NCBI GenBank assembly: GCA_037447655.1
Contig: JBBHKE010001207.1
Location: 29,942-93,941 of the forward strand
Source of the DNA: Zygnema cylindricum
Taxonomy: Eukaryota; Streptophyta; Zygnematophyceae; Zygnematales; Zygnemataceae
Reading direction: 5' to 3'
Length of the DNA: 64,000 nucleotides
Part shown: positions 31,901 through 42,900 of the stretch, piece after piece
Numbering within the stretch: the first letter of the stretch is position 1
Layout of the letters: every line of letters begins with the position of its first letter
Position numbers and translations under genes: made by a program
The notes under the pieces: model-generated
Seen by the model: only the letters and a program-made list of their open reading frames with translations
Told to the model about the DNA's origin: nothing
The model's database searches: none

Positions 31901-32921
31901 CTGCTTAGTCTAAACGCAGACGGAATTTCCCGAAATCCTTTGCCCCGAACAACAGATAAATGAGTTCATCAGGATTTCGATGACGATGATGTTCTCGTCA
32001 TGTCAATGGGTTCTTATCTTACTTACTGCCTGGCCTCTATTTCGAACCCCCGTCCCGCCATAGATCCTTGGCGTGATGGGGCTCTCATCCTTTTCCTATC
32101 CTCCCAAACCTTCAGGTCCGGCATTACCTATGACAAAAAAGACAGAGTGAAAAAGAGGGCCAAAAGTTATCTTTGGCTCGGGGGATCTTTAGTTCGGTTG
32201 TTGGCAGACGGAAGCCATAGCCACGTTCCACGGCCTACCAACGTCTTTCTCTCATTCAGCAAATTCACACTAGGCTTGGTCACTACGGTACCAAGCGTAC
32301 GTTAAGTCTAGTTCAGGCACGGTATTGGTGGTCAGGAATGCAAGCTGATGTCGTTGCTTTTCTGCACAAGTGTGCCACTTGTGACCGTCTTCGAACTTCT
32401 TTTTCTAACCGGCAGATTACGCTCCAACCTCTATTTATTAGGGGTTTGTTCTATCGATGGTCGGTGGATTTGGCCTGACCTTTTCCTTTATCACGTAGAG
32501 GGAAACAATACATCATGATTATGATCGAAAATTTCAGTAAGTGGGTAGAAGTCGTAGCCCTGTCTCATAAGACAGCTAAGTTAACCACCGCAGCTTTTAA
32601 GGAACTTGACCTTATGAGATACGGTGCCCCAGCCGAGGTCCTTACGGATGAAGGTACATAATTTCGGGGAGAATTTCAAGAGATGCTTGATGAGGCTCTC
32701 ATCGATCATCGTTGTACTAGTCGGGATCACCCCCAGGCCGATGGCCTGGCTAAACGGGCAGTCCAAACATTTAAGCGTGCCTTGCGTAAGCATTGCCTAG
32801 AGAAACACATTTCGGTTTGGGACAAGTCCCTCGGTTACATTACCATGGGATATCGCTTGTTTTTGCCACGGATGTCGCGAGCTTTCGGTAGTGTTGGCCA
32901 ACTTTTTTGCCGGCTAAAGAG
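31901..32921 (+). pseudogene. Gypsy integrase
   Basis: Frameshifted. Zinc-binding part recognisable around 32260-32400 (HTRLGHYGTKRT, KCATCDRLR), core with WSVDLA (first Asp, 32462-32479), VLTDEGT (second Asp, 32640-32660) and HPQADGLAKRAVQTFKRALRK (32730-32790), where the expected Glu is Lys. WDKSLGYITMGYR fits the helix after the core. The integrase ends at the G-tract at 32922. Confidence 0.82.
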
Positions 32922-32931
32922 CTGGGGGGGG

Positions 32932-33117
32932 AATAAACCGACCTAACCATAACCAGCTAAGTCGTTGACCTTTCATTTTCTTTCACCTTGCCTGTTGTTA
33001 TATTTATTCATTTTTCTCTTTCATGTCTTATTTCATTCGCAACATATTTTCATCATTTCGGTTTTAAGTGGAGCACAACTAATGATATTGCATGCATCTT
33101 CACGTTATTTGACACAT
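32932..33117 (+). repeat. 185-bp direct repeat, left copy
   Basis: AATAAACCGACCTAACCATA to TATTTGACACAT; matches 34535-34719 with scattered substitutions. It directly follows the G-tract of the gypsy element, so it may be the start of that element's 3' LTR or UTR. Confidence 0.75.
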
Positions 33118-34534
33118 ACAGGACAGCTGTCATGCCGCATCTCGTCGACCATTTTAATTATTTATATTTAGGTGTTAGGACAGGCAGCCGCCACACTAAT
33201 TTGTATTTGGGTGTTATTTGGGTTTTACAGGACCGTACATACCTACATTTCTCGTTCGCATCGACTGTTTATTTTTACATTGACGTACTCGTCGACCGTA
33301 CATATGTATTTTTGACTGTAAGACCTATATTTCGTGCAATTCCCGTGATGACGATTTGGACCGTACTCGCAGTCATACCGTACGACATATATTTTTCACG
33401 ATTTCCACCGACGGAAGATTCGATTATTCTGCGTCGACCGTATGACTTACGTTGACCAGAATTCCCGCGGCCACAAATCGGCCCGTTCCTGCGGTCCTGC
33501 CGTACCTGCTTTCATTTCCCCGATTATCTGCCGACGACCCATTTTGAATTCACGACGGTACAAATCTACTGTACCTGCATCTCTCGCAATTCTGGCTAAG
33601 GACAAATTTGAATCATTTCGAGCGAGGGAGCATCTCGACCGTCGACGCAAACTATATGATTTTCGTTATATCTCATCTGGACCGTTGATGTGAGTGACAG
33701 ACAAATCGGCTGTGAGTGCTGACGAAGTGACGTGATTGTACCATTTTAAGTCGTGAACCATTTGAAGGTTCACGCATTCACATGTTGATAGGAAGGGTTT
33801 TAATCCGTAGGTTATAGATTCAGTAACGTAGGGCATAGGATTTCAGCCTCCTATTGGCTGAATCCAAACTAGACGCAAATACATACATAGCACGCTGTAC
33901 TCTGATGGCCTGTTTTCACTAGGCGTAGAATTTGTTACTTAGATCATTTCTGATCATTTCTTGCACACAATTTTCAAGCCTTGGAATTATTTATTTTCAG
34001 GATTGAGGATTTTCTCCAGCCATCTTTTTACTTGTAAAATTTTCCGGACAGCTTAGAGGCGATTTTCTGCCTTTGCGTGAAGTGTCTAGTTTTCCATTAC
34101 ATTATCAATATCTTTTAAAGCCTTACATATTAATCTTTACGGCTTTGGCCAAGACCTACACGGTTTCCATTCACTTTTCTCGTCCTTTTAAGTGGATTTT
34201 GACCGCGTTCTCGCGACACAAACTTCTTTCCCCGGCTGTGGCTGAACTTTAATTAGTGTGGAAGTTGCATGTTGGGATTATTGATTTGTTGTTTTTATTT
34301 CTTGTGATTGTGTATTTATTTCTATTTGCTTATGCGCATCTTTTGAGTTTGGCTATCTCAAACATCATAAGTGTCAGGCATATTGTCATTTTCAGTTTGT
34401 TGTTTGTCTTTCTCGGTTGTTTATGCTTTGATTTGTTTTATTTAAGTATAAATTCAGATTATCCTTGATAAGATAACTCCTGCAAGGAATATAAATAGAC
34501 CGTGGGGCCTAGTGGTCATCCATCGGCTTAGTAG
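33118..34534 (+). other. Between direct repeats: no gene recognised
   Basis: Short open stretches only (33442-33693 includes AREHLDRRRKLYDFRY, which might be a remnant). Ends in a promoter-like motif. May be the body of a long LTR. Confidence 0.4.
34491..34499 (+). promoter_or_regulatory. TATA box
   Basis: TATAAATAG at 34491-34499 about 35 bp upstream of the second direct repeat. Compatible with an LTR promoter with the transcript starting near 34525. Confidence 0.45.
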
Positions 34535-34719
34535 AATAAACCGACCTAACCATAACCAGCTAAGTCGTTGACCTTTTATTTTCTTCCACTTTGCCTATTG
34601 TTATATTTATTCATTTTTCTCTTTCATGTCTTATTTCATTCACAACATCTTTTCATCCTTGCGGTTTAAGTGGAGCACAGCTGATGATATTGCATGCATC
34701 TTCACGTTATTTGACACAT
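34535..34719 (+). repeat. 185-bp direct repeat, right copy
   Basis: Copy of 32932-33117, 1.6 kb downstream; runs directly into the satellite array. Confidence 0.75.
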
Positions 34720-34727
34720 GCATATAA

Positions 34728-36335
34728 TCCGTCGAGCATACGACGAATGAACCAAGAAACACCATAATTGCGCAAACTTTGAAACCGTAACACCTATAAA
34801 ATTATTGGTGGCCACAACCCTATAAACTTATATAAAACCCTACGATAGGGTGAAAACCAAGTGTTTCGCCGATATATTGAGAAATGTAACGAGGCGTTTT
34901 TGTAGAAGTGCGTGTTTTGCCAACGCTTTGTAGTAACCCACCTATTCATCCATCAAACAAACGACAAATGAACTAAGACGCACCATAATTGCCCAAACTT
35001 TGAAAACGTAGAACCTTTAAGTTTATCGGCGGCCACAACCCTATAAACTTATATAAAAGACTAAGAGAGGGTGAAAACCAAGTTTTCCGCCGATATATTG
35101 AGACATGCAACAAGGTTTTTTTGTAGAAGTGTGTGTTTCGACCACGCTTTGTAATAACCCACTTATTCATCCATCGAGCATACGACCAATGAACTAAGAC
35201 GCAACATAATTGCATAAAATTTGAAAACGTAAAACCTTAAAAATTATCGGTAGCCACAACCCTATAAAATTATATAAAAGACTACGAGAGGGTGAAAACC
35301 AAGTTTTCCGTAGATATATTGAGACATGCAACGAGGTTTTTTTGAAGAAGTGTGTGTTTCGACCATGCTTTGTAATAACCCACCTATTCATCCGTCGAGC
35401 ATAGGACGAATGAACCAAGAAGCACCATTATTGCGCAAACTTTGAAAAAGTAGAACCTTTAAATTTATCGGTGGCCACAACCTTATAAACTTATATAAAA
35501 GACTACGAGAGGGTGAAAACAAAGTTTTCCATCGATATATTGGGACATGCAACGAGGTTTTTTTGAAGAGTGTGTGTTTCCACCATGCTTTGTAATAACC
35601 CACCTATTCATCCGTCGAGCATAGGACGAATGAACTAAGACGCACCAAAATTGCATAAACTTTGAAAACGTAGAACCTTTAAAATTATCGGTGGCCACAA
35701 CCCTATAAACTTATATAAAACCCTACGAGAGGGTGAAAACCAAGTTTTCCGCTGATATATTGAGACATACAACGAGGTTTTTTTGTAAAAGTGCGTGTTT
35801 CGACCAAGCTTTGTAATTACCCACCTATTCATCCGTCAAGCATACGACGAATGAACCAAGAAGCACCATAATTGTGCAAACTTTGAAACCATATAACCTT
35901 TAAAATTATCGGTGGCCACAACCGTATAAACTTATATAAAAGACTACAAAAGGGTGAAAACCAAGTTTTACGTTGAAATATTGAGACATGGAACGAGGTT
36001 GTTTTGTAGAAGTGTGTGTTTCGACCACGCATTGTAATAACCCACTTATTAATCCATCGAGCATACGACGAATGAACCAAGAAGCACCATAATTGTGCAA
36101 AATTTGAAAATGTAGAACCTTTAAAATTATCGGTGGCCACAACCTTATAAACTTATATAAAACCCTACGAGAGGGTGAAAACCAATGTTTTCCGCCGATA
36201 TATTAAGACATGCAACGAGGTTTTTTTTGTAGAAGTGTGTGTTTCGACCACGCTTTGTAATAACCCATCATTCATCCGTCGAGCATACAACGAATGAACT
36301 AAGACACAACATAATTACATAAACTTAGAAAAATA
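34728..36335 (+). repeat. Satellite array, unit about 221 bp, seven-plus copies
   Basis: Units start at a CATCCRTCGAGCATACGACG-like word near 34728, 34951, 35169, 35390, 35610, 35830, 36052 and 36276. Each contains AATTATCGGTGGCCACAACC, TATATAAAA, GAGGGTGAAAACCAAG and GTGTGTTTCGACCACGC. The last unit is partial. Short minus-strand ORFs recur once per unit and are a by-product of the repeat. Confidence 0.93.
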
Positions 36336-36349
36336 TGAATATATATAGG

Positions 36350-36457
36350 GGCAGCTGAGAGGGGAAGAAATAGTGTGGTAGAGGGACTAAGAGGTGGGAA
36401 ATGAGGGATGGAGGGAAGACAAAAAAAATTTGAGGGAGAGATGAAGATTGAGGGGCT

Positions 36458-36502
<45 letters not shown>

Positions 36503-37040
36503 TATTATAGATATAATATTATATATCTATATATATATATGTATTTATATGTATTTATATGTATATCTGTATGTAAATATATATAATTATATATATATAT
36601 ATATAAATATATAAATACATATATTATATACATCGTATAGTATAACATATATAGTATATACTGTATATATGTATATAATATATTCCTATCCCACACTTCC
36701 CGCTATTTTTTTTTCCCTCCCTCCATCTCTCATTTCCTACCTCCTTGTGGCACAAGAGACCAAGGGGCCACCTAACGCCATCGCCGAGCCGTCGCCGATC
36801 TCTTTCCTTCCCTATCTCCCCCCCCACCTCTCTTCCCTCCTCTTCCCTCCTCTTCCCCTTTTACCCATTCCTCTTTCGCCAACCCTCTCTTTGTCATACC
36901 CTCCCTCTCTCTCCATCTCTCCATCTTTCCCTCTCTCTCTCTCATTCTCTCCTCCCTCCTCCCCCTCTCCCCTCTTCTCTATCTCTATTTATTCCCCTTT
37001 CCCCCTTCCAACCTTTTCCACCCTCTTCCTATTTTTTTTG
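36350..37040 (+). repeat. Low-complexity block: purine-rich, (TA)n, pyrimidine-rich
   Basis: 36370-36450 purine-rich, 36461-36680 TA-rich microsatellite, 36700-37040 C/T-rich. Long ORFs here (36669-37206) are compositional. Confidence 0.85.
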
Positions 37041-37395
37041 TTCATTTAGATTACGTACCTCTTTAACATCTTTAAGTGCGTTGTCGGCCCAGGGAAAGTA
37101 CGACGAAGAAGGCAATCGGGGACTTCGACCCGATCTCGGTGGAGAAGGTAGGTACTTTTATTATTATCAAACCTGGCTTTTACCAATAAAACCTCCAAGG
37201 GGATAGAGGTGAGGTAGGAGAGGTACATATGGGCATTAACCTTTCTCCCCAGGGCGCAATATGCGCTTCAAAATCCCTGTTAACATTGGAGTTTTGTTAT
37301 GTCAATACAAGATTATAAACACATAATAAAATACATAACCATTATATTTAAAAATTGAAATTGAATGGAAAACCAACAACAAGGGAAATTCTCAC

Positions 37396-38825
37396 CCCTT
37401 GCTTTCAGCGGCCCTCGCACCTGCCCGTCGCATTGCGTGTGTCTTCGAGTTGGAGACAATGCCAAGAGAAAAAAACATTGCTTGAAATAAGCGAAGATGG
37501 GTGTGGTAATCTGTAATTGTTTCATTCTTCGACGACTTCGGGAATAAGAACAAGTTGTACCTGTTCATACATCACAAATGTTTGTTTTACAAAAGAACGA
37601 TATTGTCAATGAAATCACGCATAGAAATACTTATACGAAAGTAAATTGAATACCTATCGAATTGAATTAATTACACATCGAATTGAGTTTATGAGTAAAA
37701 TATTGTTAACATACCACGACTGTCTGGAAGACAAATCCAAGCAACCCCTACTTGTTCCTCCTTTCATGTGAAACAAGTATAGCAGCCACATAAAAATCCC
37801 TCCAACAAGACAAACGTCCCAATCCCTGTTTCGGATAACACCGAAATGCTCCTTTCGGCCATTCCGCATTACAAATAACAATGTACAGCTAGTTGTTACA
37901 AGCACAAAAAAATGTCGTTGATTAAGCTGTTTTATACAAAGCAAAGACAACAAAATTGTATTTACCTTGTTTGTCTTGCTGTTCATGTTAAGAAATCCTA
38001 ACATGTGGCAAGACGAGGGACCCACACTATCCACTTCCATGTTAAACAAATCGTATGAGTTTTCTACACGGGCACTATTCCCTCTCCCTGCTGCAAAATG
38101 GGTTAACACACTAAAGCCACGAGCAAACATGTTCTCATGCACAAAATCCATCGTCGTACATGCATCAAGCCATTTCTTACTTATTTGCTTCAGCTGCTTG
38201 CTGTTGTAACCATCGCTAACAACCTCCGATTGTAGATCCAAATATTCTTTTTTGCACCTCACACCGGTTAGGCGTATCATTCTCTTCATAATATTTGATG
38301 TATGAGGTCCATTTCCATTGTCTTCATATGTAATCCCTATGATATCACATTGTGTTTTATGGAAGAACTTTAATGCTTTCATCATGGCTTGTAAATAACC
38401 TTGTGTCTGCAAAAGACAAAAAAAATAAAAAAAATGGAACCATAAATCCTTCAATGTCAAATTCTTTTGTGCTCAAAACTAAAACTTGTGTTGCTTTCCA
38501 CTCTCCATACCACTTCGGCCACACCTTTTCATTCTCTAAATGTTTTAAATTCATAACCTTGTTTTGTCAATTGAAAAAACACGAATGCCTAACGTACCTG
38601 TTTTGGATGGGACACATAAAAATCATCTACCGACTTCTGTGTAATTACCGACTTCTGTGCAATTAATACTGTCTCCGAGAAGGGCTCATCCATGTGAGGC
38701 CCATGGGCTCCCATATCCCTCCCTCCTATTTTTCGAAGGTAGTCAGGAGGAAAAGCATTCCCTTTCTCAAGTTGTATCTTCTCTTGCTCAGCCCACCAGT
38801 TTTGTACAATAACACACATCACCAA
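37396..38825 (-). CDS. Crypton-like tyrosine recombinase (NDC10-type), multi-exon
   Basis: Exons on the minus strand with consensus splice sites: 38598-38825 (donor GTACGT), 37966-38406 (acceptor TTTTGCAG, donor GTAAAT), 37715-37888, and 37396-37560, phases joining in frame as QSW-YNLFLFPKS. An exon near 38450-38560 (KVWPKWYGEWKATQVLVL) is uncertain. Blocks: YEDNGNGPHTSNIMKRM, FARGFSVLTHFAAGRGNSARVENSYDL, GRKEHFGVIRNRDWDVCLVGG, and SNSKTHAMRRAGARAAESK. The last holds an H-x-x-R pair as in tyrosine recombinases, and the CLVGG block resembles the NDC10/Crypton domain. The exon with the nucleophilic Tyr was not found. It could be a decayed Crypton element or a domesticated gene. Confidence 0.6.
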
Positions 38826-38959
38826 AAAAAAACCCTTAACCTCTTAAATCAAATGAAACAAGACTTAAAAAAAATCAAGACATAAAAATATCAACCACTA
38901 CCGTTCATGAGTTAAATGATTGTTCAAAATTATTCAAGCCCCCTAAAATCAATTATATT

Positions 38960-39100
38960 GATTGCGAAAGAGAGAGGGGGAGGGGGAAAGGGAGGGGGAA
39001 GAAGTGGGGGATTGTTCGAAATTATTCAAACCTAGTAAAATAAATTATAAATTTGGCAAAAGAGAGAAATGGAGGGAGAAAGGGAGGGGGATGAGGGGGG

Positions 39101-39150
<50 letters not shown>

Positions 39151-39290
39151 GGGGGGGCAAAAAGGGTGAAAAGGGGAATAACTTCCTCAAAATCACGATG
39201 ATAATGACACGAAAAAAGGGTAAAAGCGGAAAAAAAATAGTATAATCTTTCTTTAGGTTGAAAGACGACCGTTGGGAGGGGGGGAAGAGA
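38960..39290 (+). repeat. GA-rich low-complexity and (GA)n microsatellite
   Basis: Purine-rich, with an almost pure GA run at 39107-39151. ORFs on both strands here are compositional. Confidence 0.85.
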
Positions 39291-39299
39291 AAAATCATA

Positions 39300-39929
39300 T
39301 GTCTTGACGTTCAGTTAAAAGCCTGTCGGTTGCACGGTCCAAAAGCACAACCGAGCGCGAATGTCGAAAAAAAACAAAAAGGGGCACGCTAAAATTTTCG
39401 TGTTTTGTGTTTGACGTCCGTTAATTTTGGGTTGTGAAAACGTCCGCGCGCAGCGAGGCGTTGTAACCCGAAATTGGAGGGGGGGCGACGTGGCCGCTTT
39501 ACCGGAGACCTGCACACCTCCACACGGCCTCCGAAGGCCGAAAATCGCTCGGTTCAGTAACGTTGGTTGCATATTCGGTATGACGATACGCAGTGAACAC
39601 ACATGGAGTACTTCATCAATTTTGTTGCTTTGTTTACAACTTTATTGCCACGTGTTTTTTTTTTATTTTCTAACTTTTCCTGTTAACCAGAATACGTCCA
39701 GCGTGGCATCATTTACCTGCTGTCACAATTTTTGTCTCCTCTCGCACGACGGCGATCTTGCTCTGTATCCGACAACGTGGCGCTTCCGCGTGTTTTCTGC
39801 CCCCTGGGCTAGACGTGTAAAATTGACGGCGACGGCGACGGCGACAGAAGGCTTTATTGTGAAGCGGGCTTCATTTTGCTGCTGGAGAATCCTGCAGTGA
39901 AGAAAGGATCGTCTTTTTCGCCTTTAACT
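39300..39929 (+). other. Upstream region of the GDT1-like gene
   Basis: No coding support. More GC-rich than its surroundings (39440-39560), consistent with a promoter. No clear TATA box was found. Confidence 0.35.
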
Positions 39930-42900
39930 ATGGCTGCCTCTCTTCCTGCCACGTGGCTGCCGTGCACCGGCTATGGCCGTGGCGCTCGGCAGCCATCCAG
40001 TGGACCAGCAGAAGCGTCTCTTAGAGCTACATATGACATTTCTCCTCTCTCGCACGTGTCACGACGTCATAGGCGAGCTTTATTTAGTCAGCGACAGAGA
40101 CGAGGTGAGTTTCCGTCGAGCTAATAAGAGCTCTGTCACGATGCCAGTCCAATATGTCTTGTAAGTTGAAGCTGCTCTGAAACTTTCCTTTCCAAGTCAA
40201 CCTTGTGACAGCTTCCCTGCACCTATCTGTTTTTTTTGTTGAACACATTTAAGTTTTCAAGAGAAAGTAGATTTTTTCCTCATTGTGCCGCTCGCCAGGG
40301 CCATTGCATTTATTCAGGAGGGCCTCCATGGCGCTCTGACTGTCCCTGTGTTACCTCGTCTTCTGCAAGCAGCTCTCATGAAGGCAGTGGAGACTATGTG
40401 ACACGTGGCGTCAGTGATGACGTCGGCAGTCAAACGTGGGGCCTCTTTATCTTTCCAATGCCGCTTCCTTCGTTTGCAACAATGGCATGAATTCATTAAA
40501 GATGATCCCTGTCCTTGGACTGTTGCACATAATTTACAGACCCTCAACCCTCGACAATGTTCTTCTTCATCCTTTTCATTTGCATGAGTGTGAGCGTTGT
40601 TTCCTGTTAAATAGTATTGAAATAGGACTAATCATATCATACATGACAAGTCATCCATAATTGTCAATCGCCATACTGTTTAAAATTGTTTAACTAATAC
40701 ATGTGTTACGCATGGTCTTGCGATAATCGTCTTCACTGATTTTGATTCCGTCATTGTCACATCTTTGTGTGTTTTTTAAATTGCCAGTCACTCATTTTTG
40801 CATTTTTCTGATAAGGCTGGATGGTCTCTGATGGGCTCTCCTTGGACTCTTGCACATAATTTCCACACCTTCTATAATATTGGACCCTCGACCCTGTTCC
40901 TCCTCATCCCATTCCATTTGCGTCAGTGTGAGCGTCATCAATTGTGGCGCCGATCACTCTTTTTGCATTTTCTGATGAGGCTGGTGGATGGGCTCGCTGG
41001 CTGTACGGACAGCACACCTCCTCAGAAGGCTCCTCAAGGAGCTGCCATGCGTCTTCTTCAGGTGGCCATGGCGGCAGTTGGAGTGGCGGGAATCTTAGCG
41101 GCAGGAGCCACTGTGGCCCAAGGAGGTCCGGCGGCACTCGTGGCTGCGTTTACCAAGTCCGGCTTTACAGCAGCTTTCAGTCTTATCTTCGTCTCAGAGA
41201 TTGGGGACAAGGTGAATTTGAGTGGTTTTTTTTTGTCTTTTTTCTTTTTCCTTTCCTTTTTCCTTTCTTTTTTTCATTCCCTTTTTCCTTTTTTTTTTCC
41301 GTTTTCCGTTTTCCTTTTTCCTTTTTCCTTTTTCTTTTTCCCTTTTCCTTTCCCTTTTTCCTTTTCCTTCCGCCTTTCCCTTTGCCTTTCCCTCTTCCCT
41401 TTTCCTTCCCATTTTCATTTCCTTTTCCTTTCCCTTTTCCTTATCCTTTCTTTTTGCCTTTGCTTTTCCTTTTCCTTCACTTTTCCTTTCTCTTTCTCTT
41501 TCCCTTTTTTTTTTTTGTCCTTTACTTTCTCTTTTCTTTTCTTTTTCGGACTATGCGTGAGCTTCGCTTGTGGGAGACAAAGGAAGGATAGGAGCGACTG
41601 CCGGTATTAAGTGTTCTAGTGCTTTTTTAATATTTTGGGGCTGAAAGCTATGCAGTTGCTGCAACAACGTCAACGGGTGGACAAGGACCAGGACTGGACT
41701 GGACTGGACTGGTATACTGGAGTGAACTAACTGGTGTTTTTTCGCTGGTCAATGTCGTTTAAATTGCTCCAATGGTATTTTGGGGTGGCCGCATTGACAG
41801 ACTTTTTTTATTGCGGCTCTTTTGGCGATGCGGCATTCACGTGTCATGGTGAGTGAGGTTCCTTTATTTGTCCAAGAGGATTTATGTGGATATAGGTCAT
41901 TTCTATGGATATGGTTGTACACATTATTAATGATCTTTCACATTAGTTTGGCTTAACACTTGTACAACAGTCAAACGAATCGTGTGTAGGACTTGCTCGC
42001 ATTTTTCTTAACTATGAAGTCACAGAGCTTGCTGGTTTAATTTTTGTGATTGAAATATGTTAAGCTGTATCCCGTTAGTGTTTTTTGTTTGTAAAACGGA
42101 GGGTAGGCACTGTTTATGGTTTTGACTATGCATCTACAAGCCCAAAACTGGCCAGAAGGTTCTGTGGTTTCTTTTTTCTTTGGCTCCTCTCCTACCTTCA
42201 CGGGCTTCAGAGGGTCTTGGCCCCCCTGTCATGGGCGTTTGTTGCTTTTAAACCTTTTGAATTCTTATGACGGGCAATGATGTTTTTTTTTTTTTAAAGT
42301 GCCTCCATGTATCTTTTTCCGTTTAAAGTGCTGATTGTGCGTACATTTGAGCAGGTCTTGGCAGGTGCTTCAACAGCTCTGGCTCTGATGTCAGTCATTT
42401 CGGTTGTGATTGGTCGCCTTTTCCGACAAGTTCCCTCACAGCTACAGACCTGTGAGTTCCTTGAGCTGGTTACCGCAGTTTCCTGCTTGTTGGCAACTGA
42501 AACGACCTAACTTTGGAACTTTTCATGTAGCGACCGTTAGTTATACTTTCTTTCTTTCTTTCTTTCTTATCATTTGTAACTTATCGTTTGTTCTCTGATG
42601 TCCTTTGACACACTCTGTAGTGCTTCTTCAGCCCTATGGCCTGCCTTGTGAAGCGGGGGATTCCTGGGCATTCTGTGTATGAAATTCTGATGCTTTTGTG
42701 TGCTGATTTAATGGGAGTGCTTGTTGGGAAAATTGTTGAGAGGAGAGGGAAGGAGGGAGGGAAGGCATGGAGCGAGGGAGGGAGGGCATGGAGCGAGAGG
42801 AGGGCATGGGCGAGGAGCTGGCTGGTGATGGATAGCCGGGATCAATCGATCGATCGGAGAATCGGGGCGGTCGATCGCTCGGCAACAGTGGAAGATAATG

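Larger units (their letters stand above)
28698..32931 (+). mobile_element. Ty3/gypsy element encoding a DNA methyltransferase
   Basis: Order on the plus strand: unidentified upstream coding (28740-29181), C5-methyltransferase (29182-30160), spacer (30161-30640), reverse transcriptase and RNase H (30641-31900), integrase (32000-32900) and a G-tract (32922-32931) that may be the polypurine tract. The 5' end is lost at the chromovirus LTR border (28697), and no LTR pair could be defined. Stops and one clear frameshift (about 30615) show decay. Confidence 0.82.

Noticed and set aside
34973-36142. Seven similar minus-strand ORFs of 65-103 codons
   Set aside because: One per satellite unit, overlapping in several frames; a by-product of the 221-bp period, not a gene family.
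34728-36335. CRISPR-like array
   Set aside because: Units are about 221 bp with no unique spacers; a satellite in a eukaryotic genome.
36669-37206. Two overlapping plus-strand ORFs of 126 and 153 codons
   Set aside because: Pro/Ser/Leu-only proteins produced by a C/T-rich tract.
40944-41610. ORFs of 112-270 codons rich in Phe, Ser and Leu
   Set aside because: They run through an intronic pyrimidine tract of the GDT1-like gene; only the part up to 41211 is coding.
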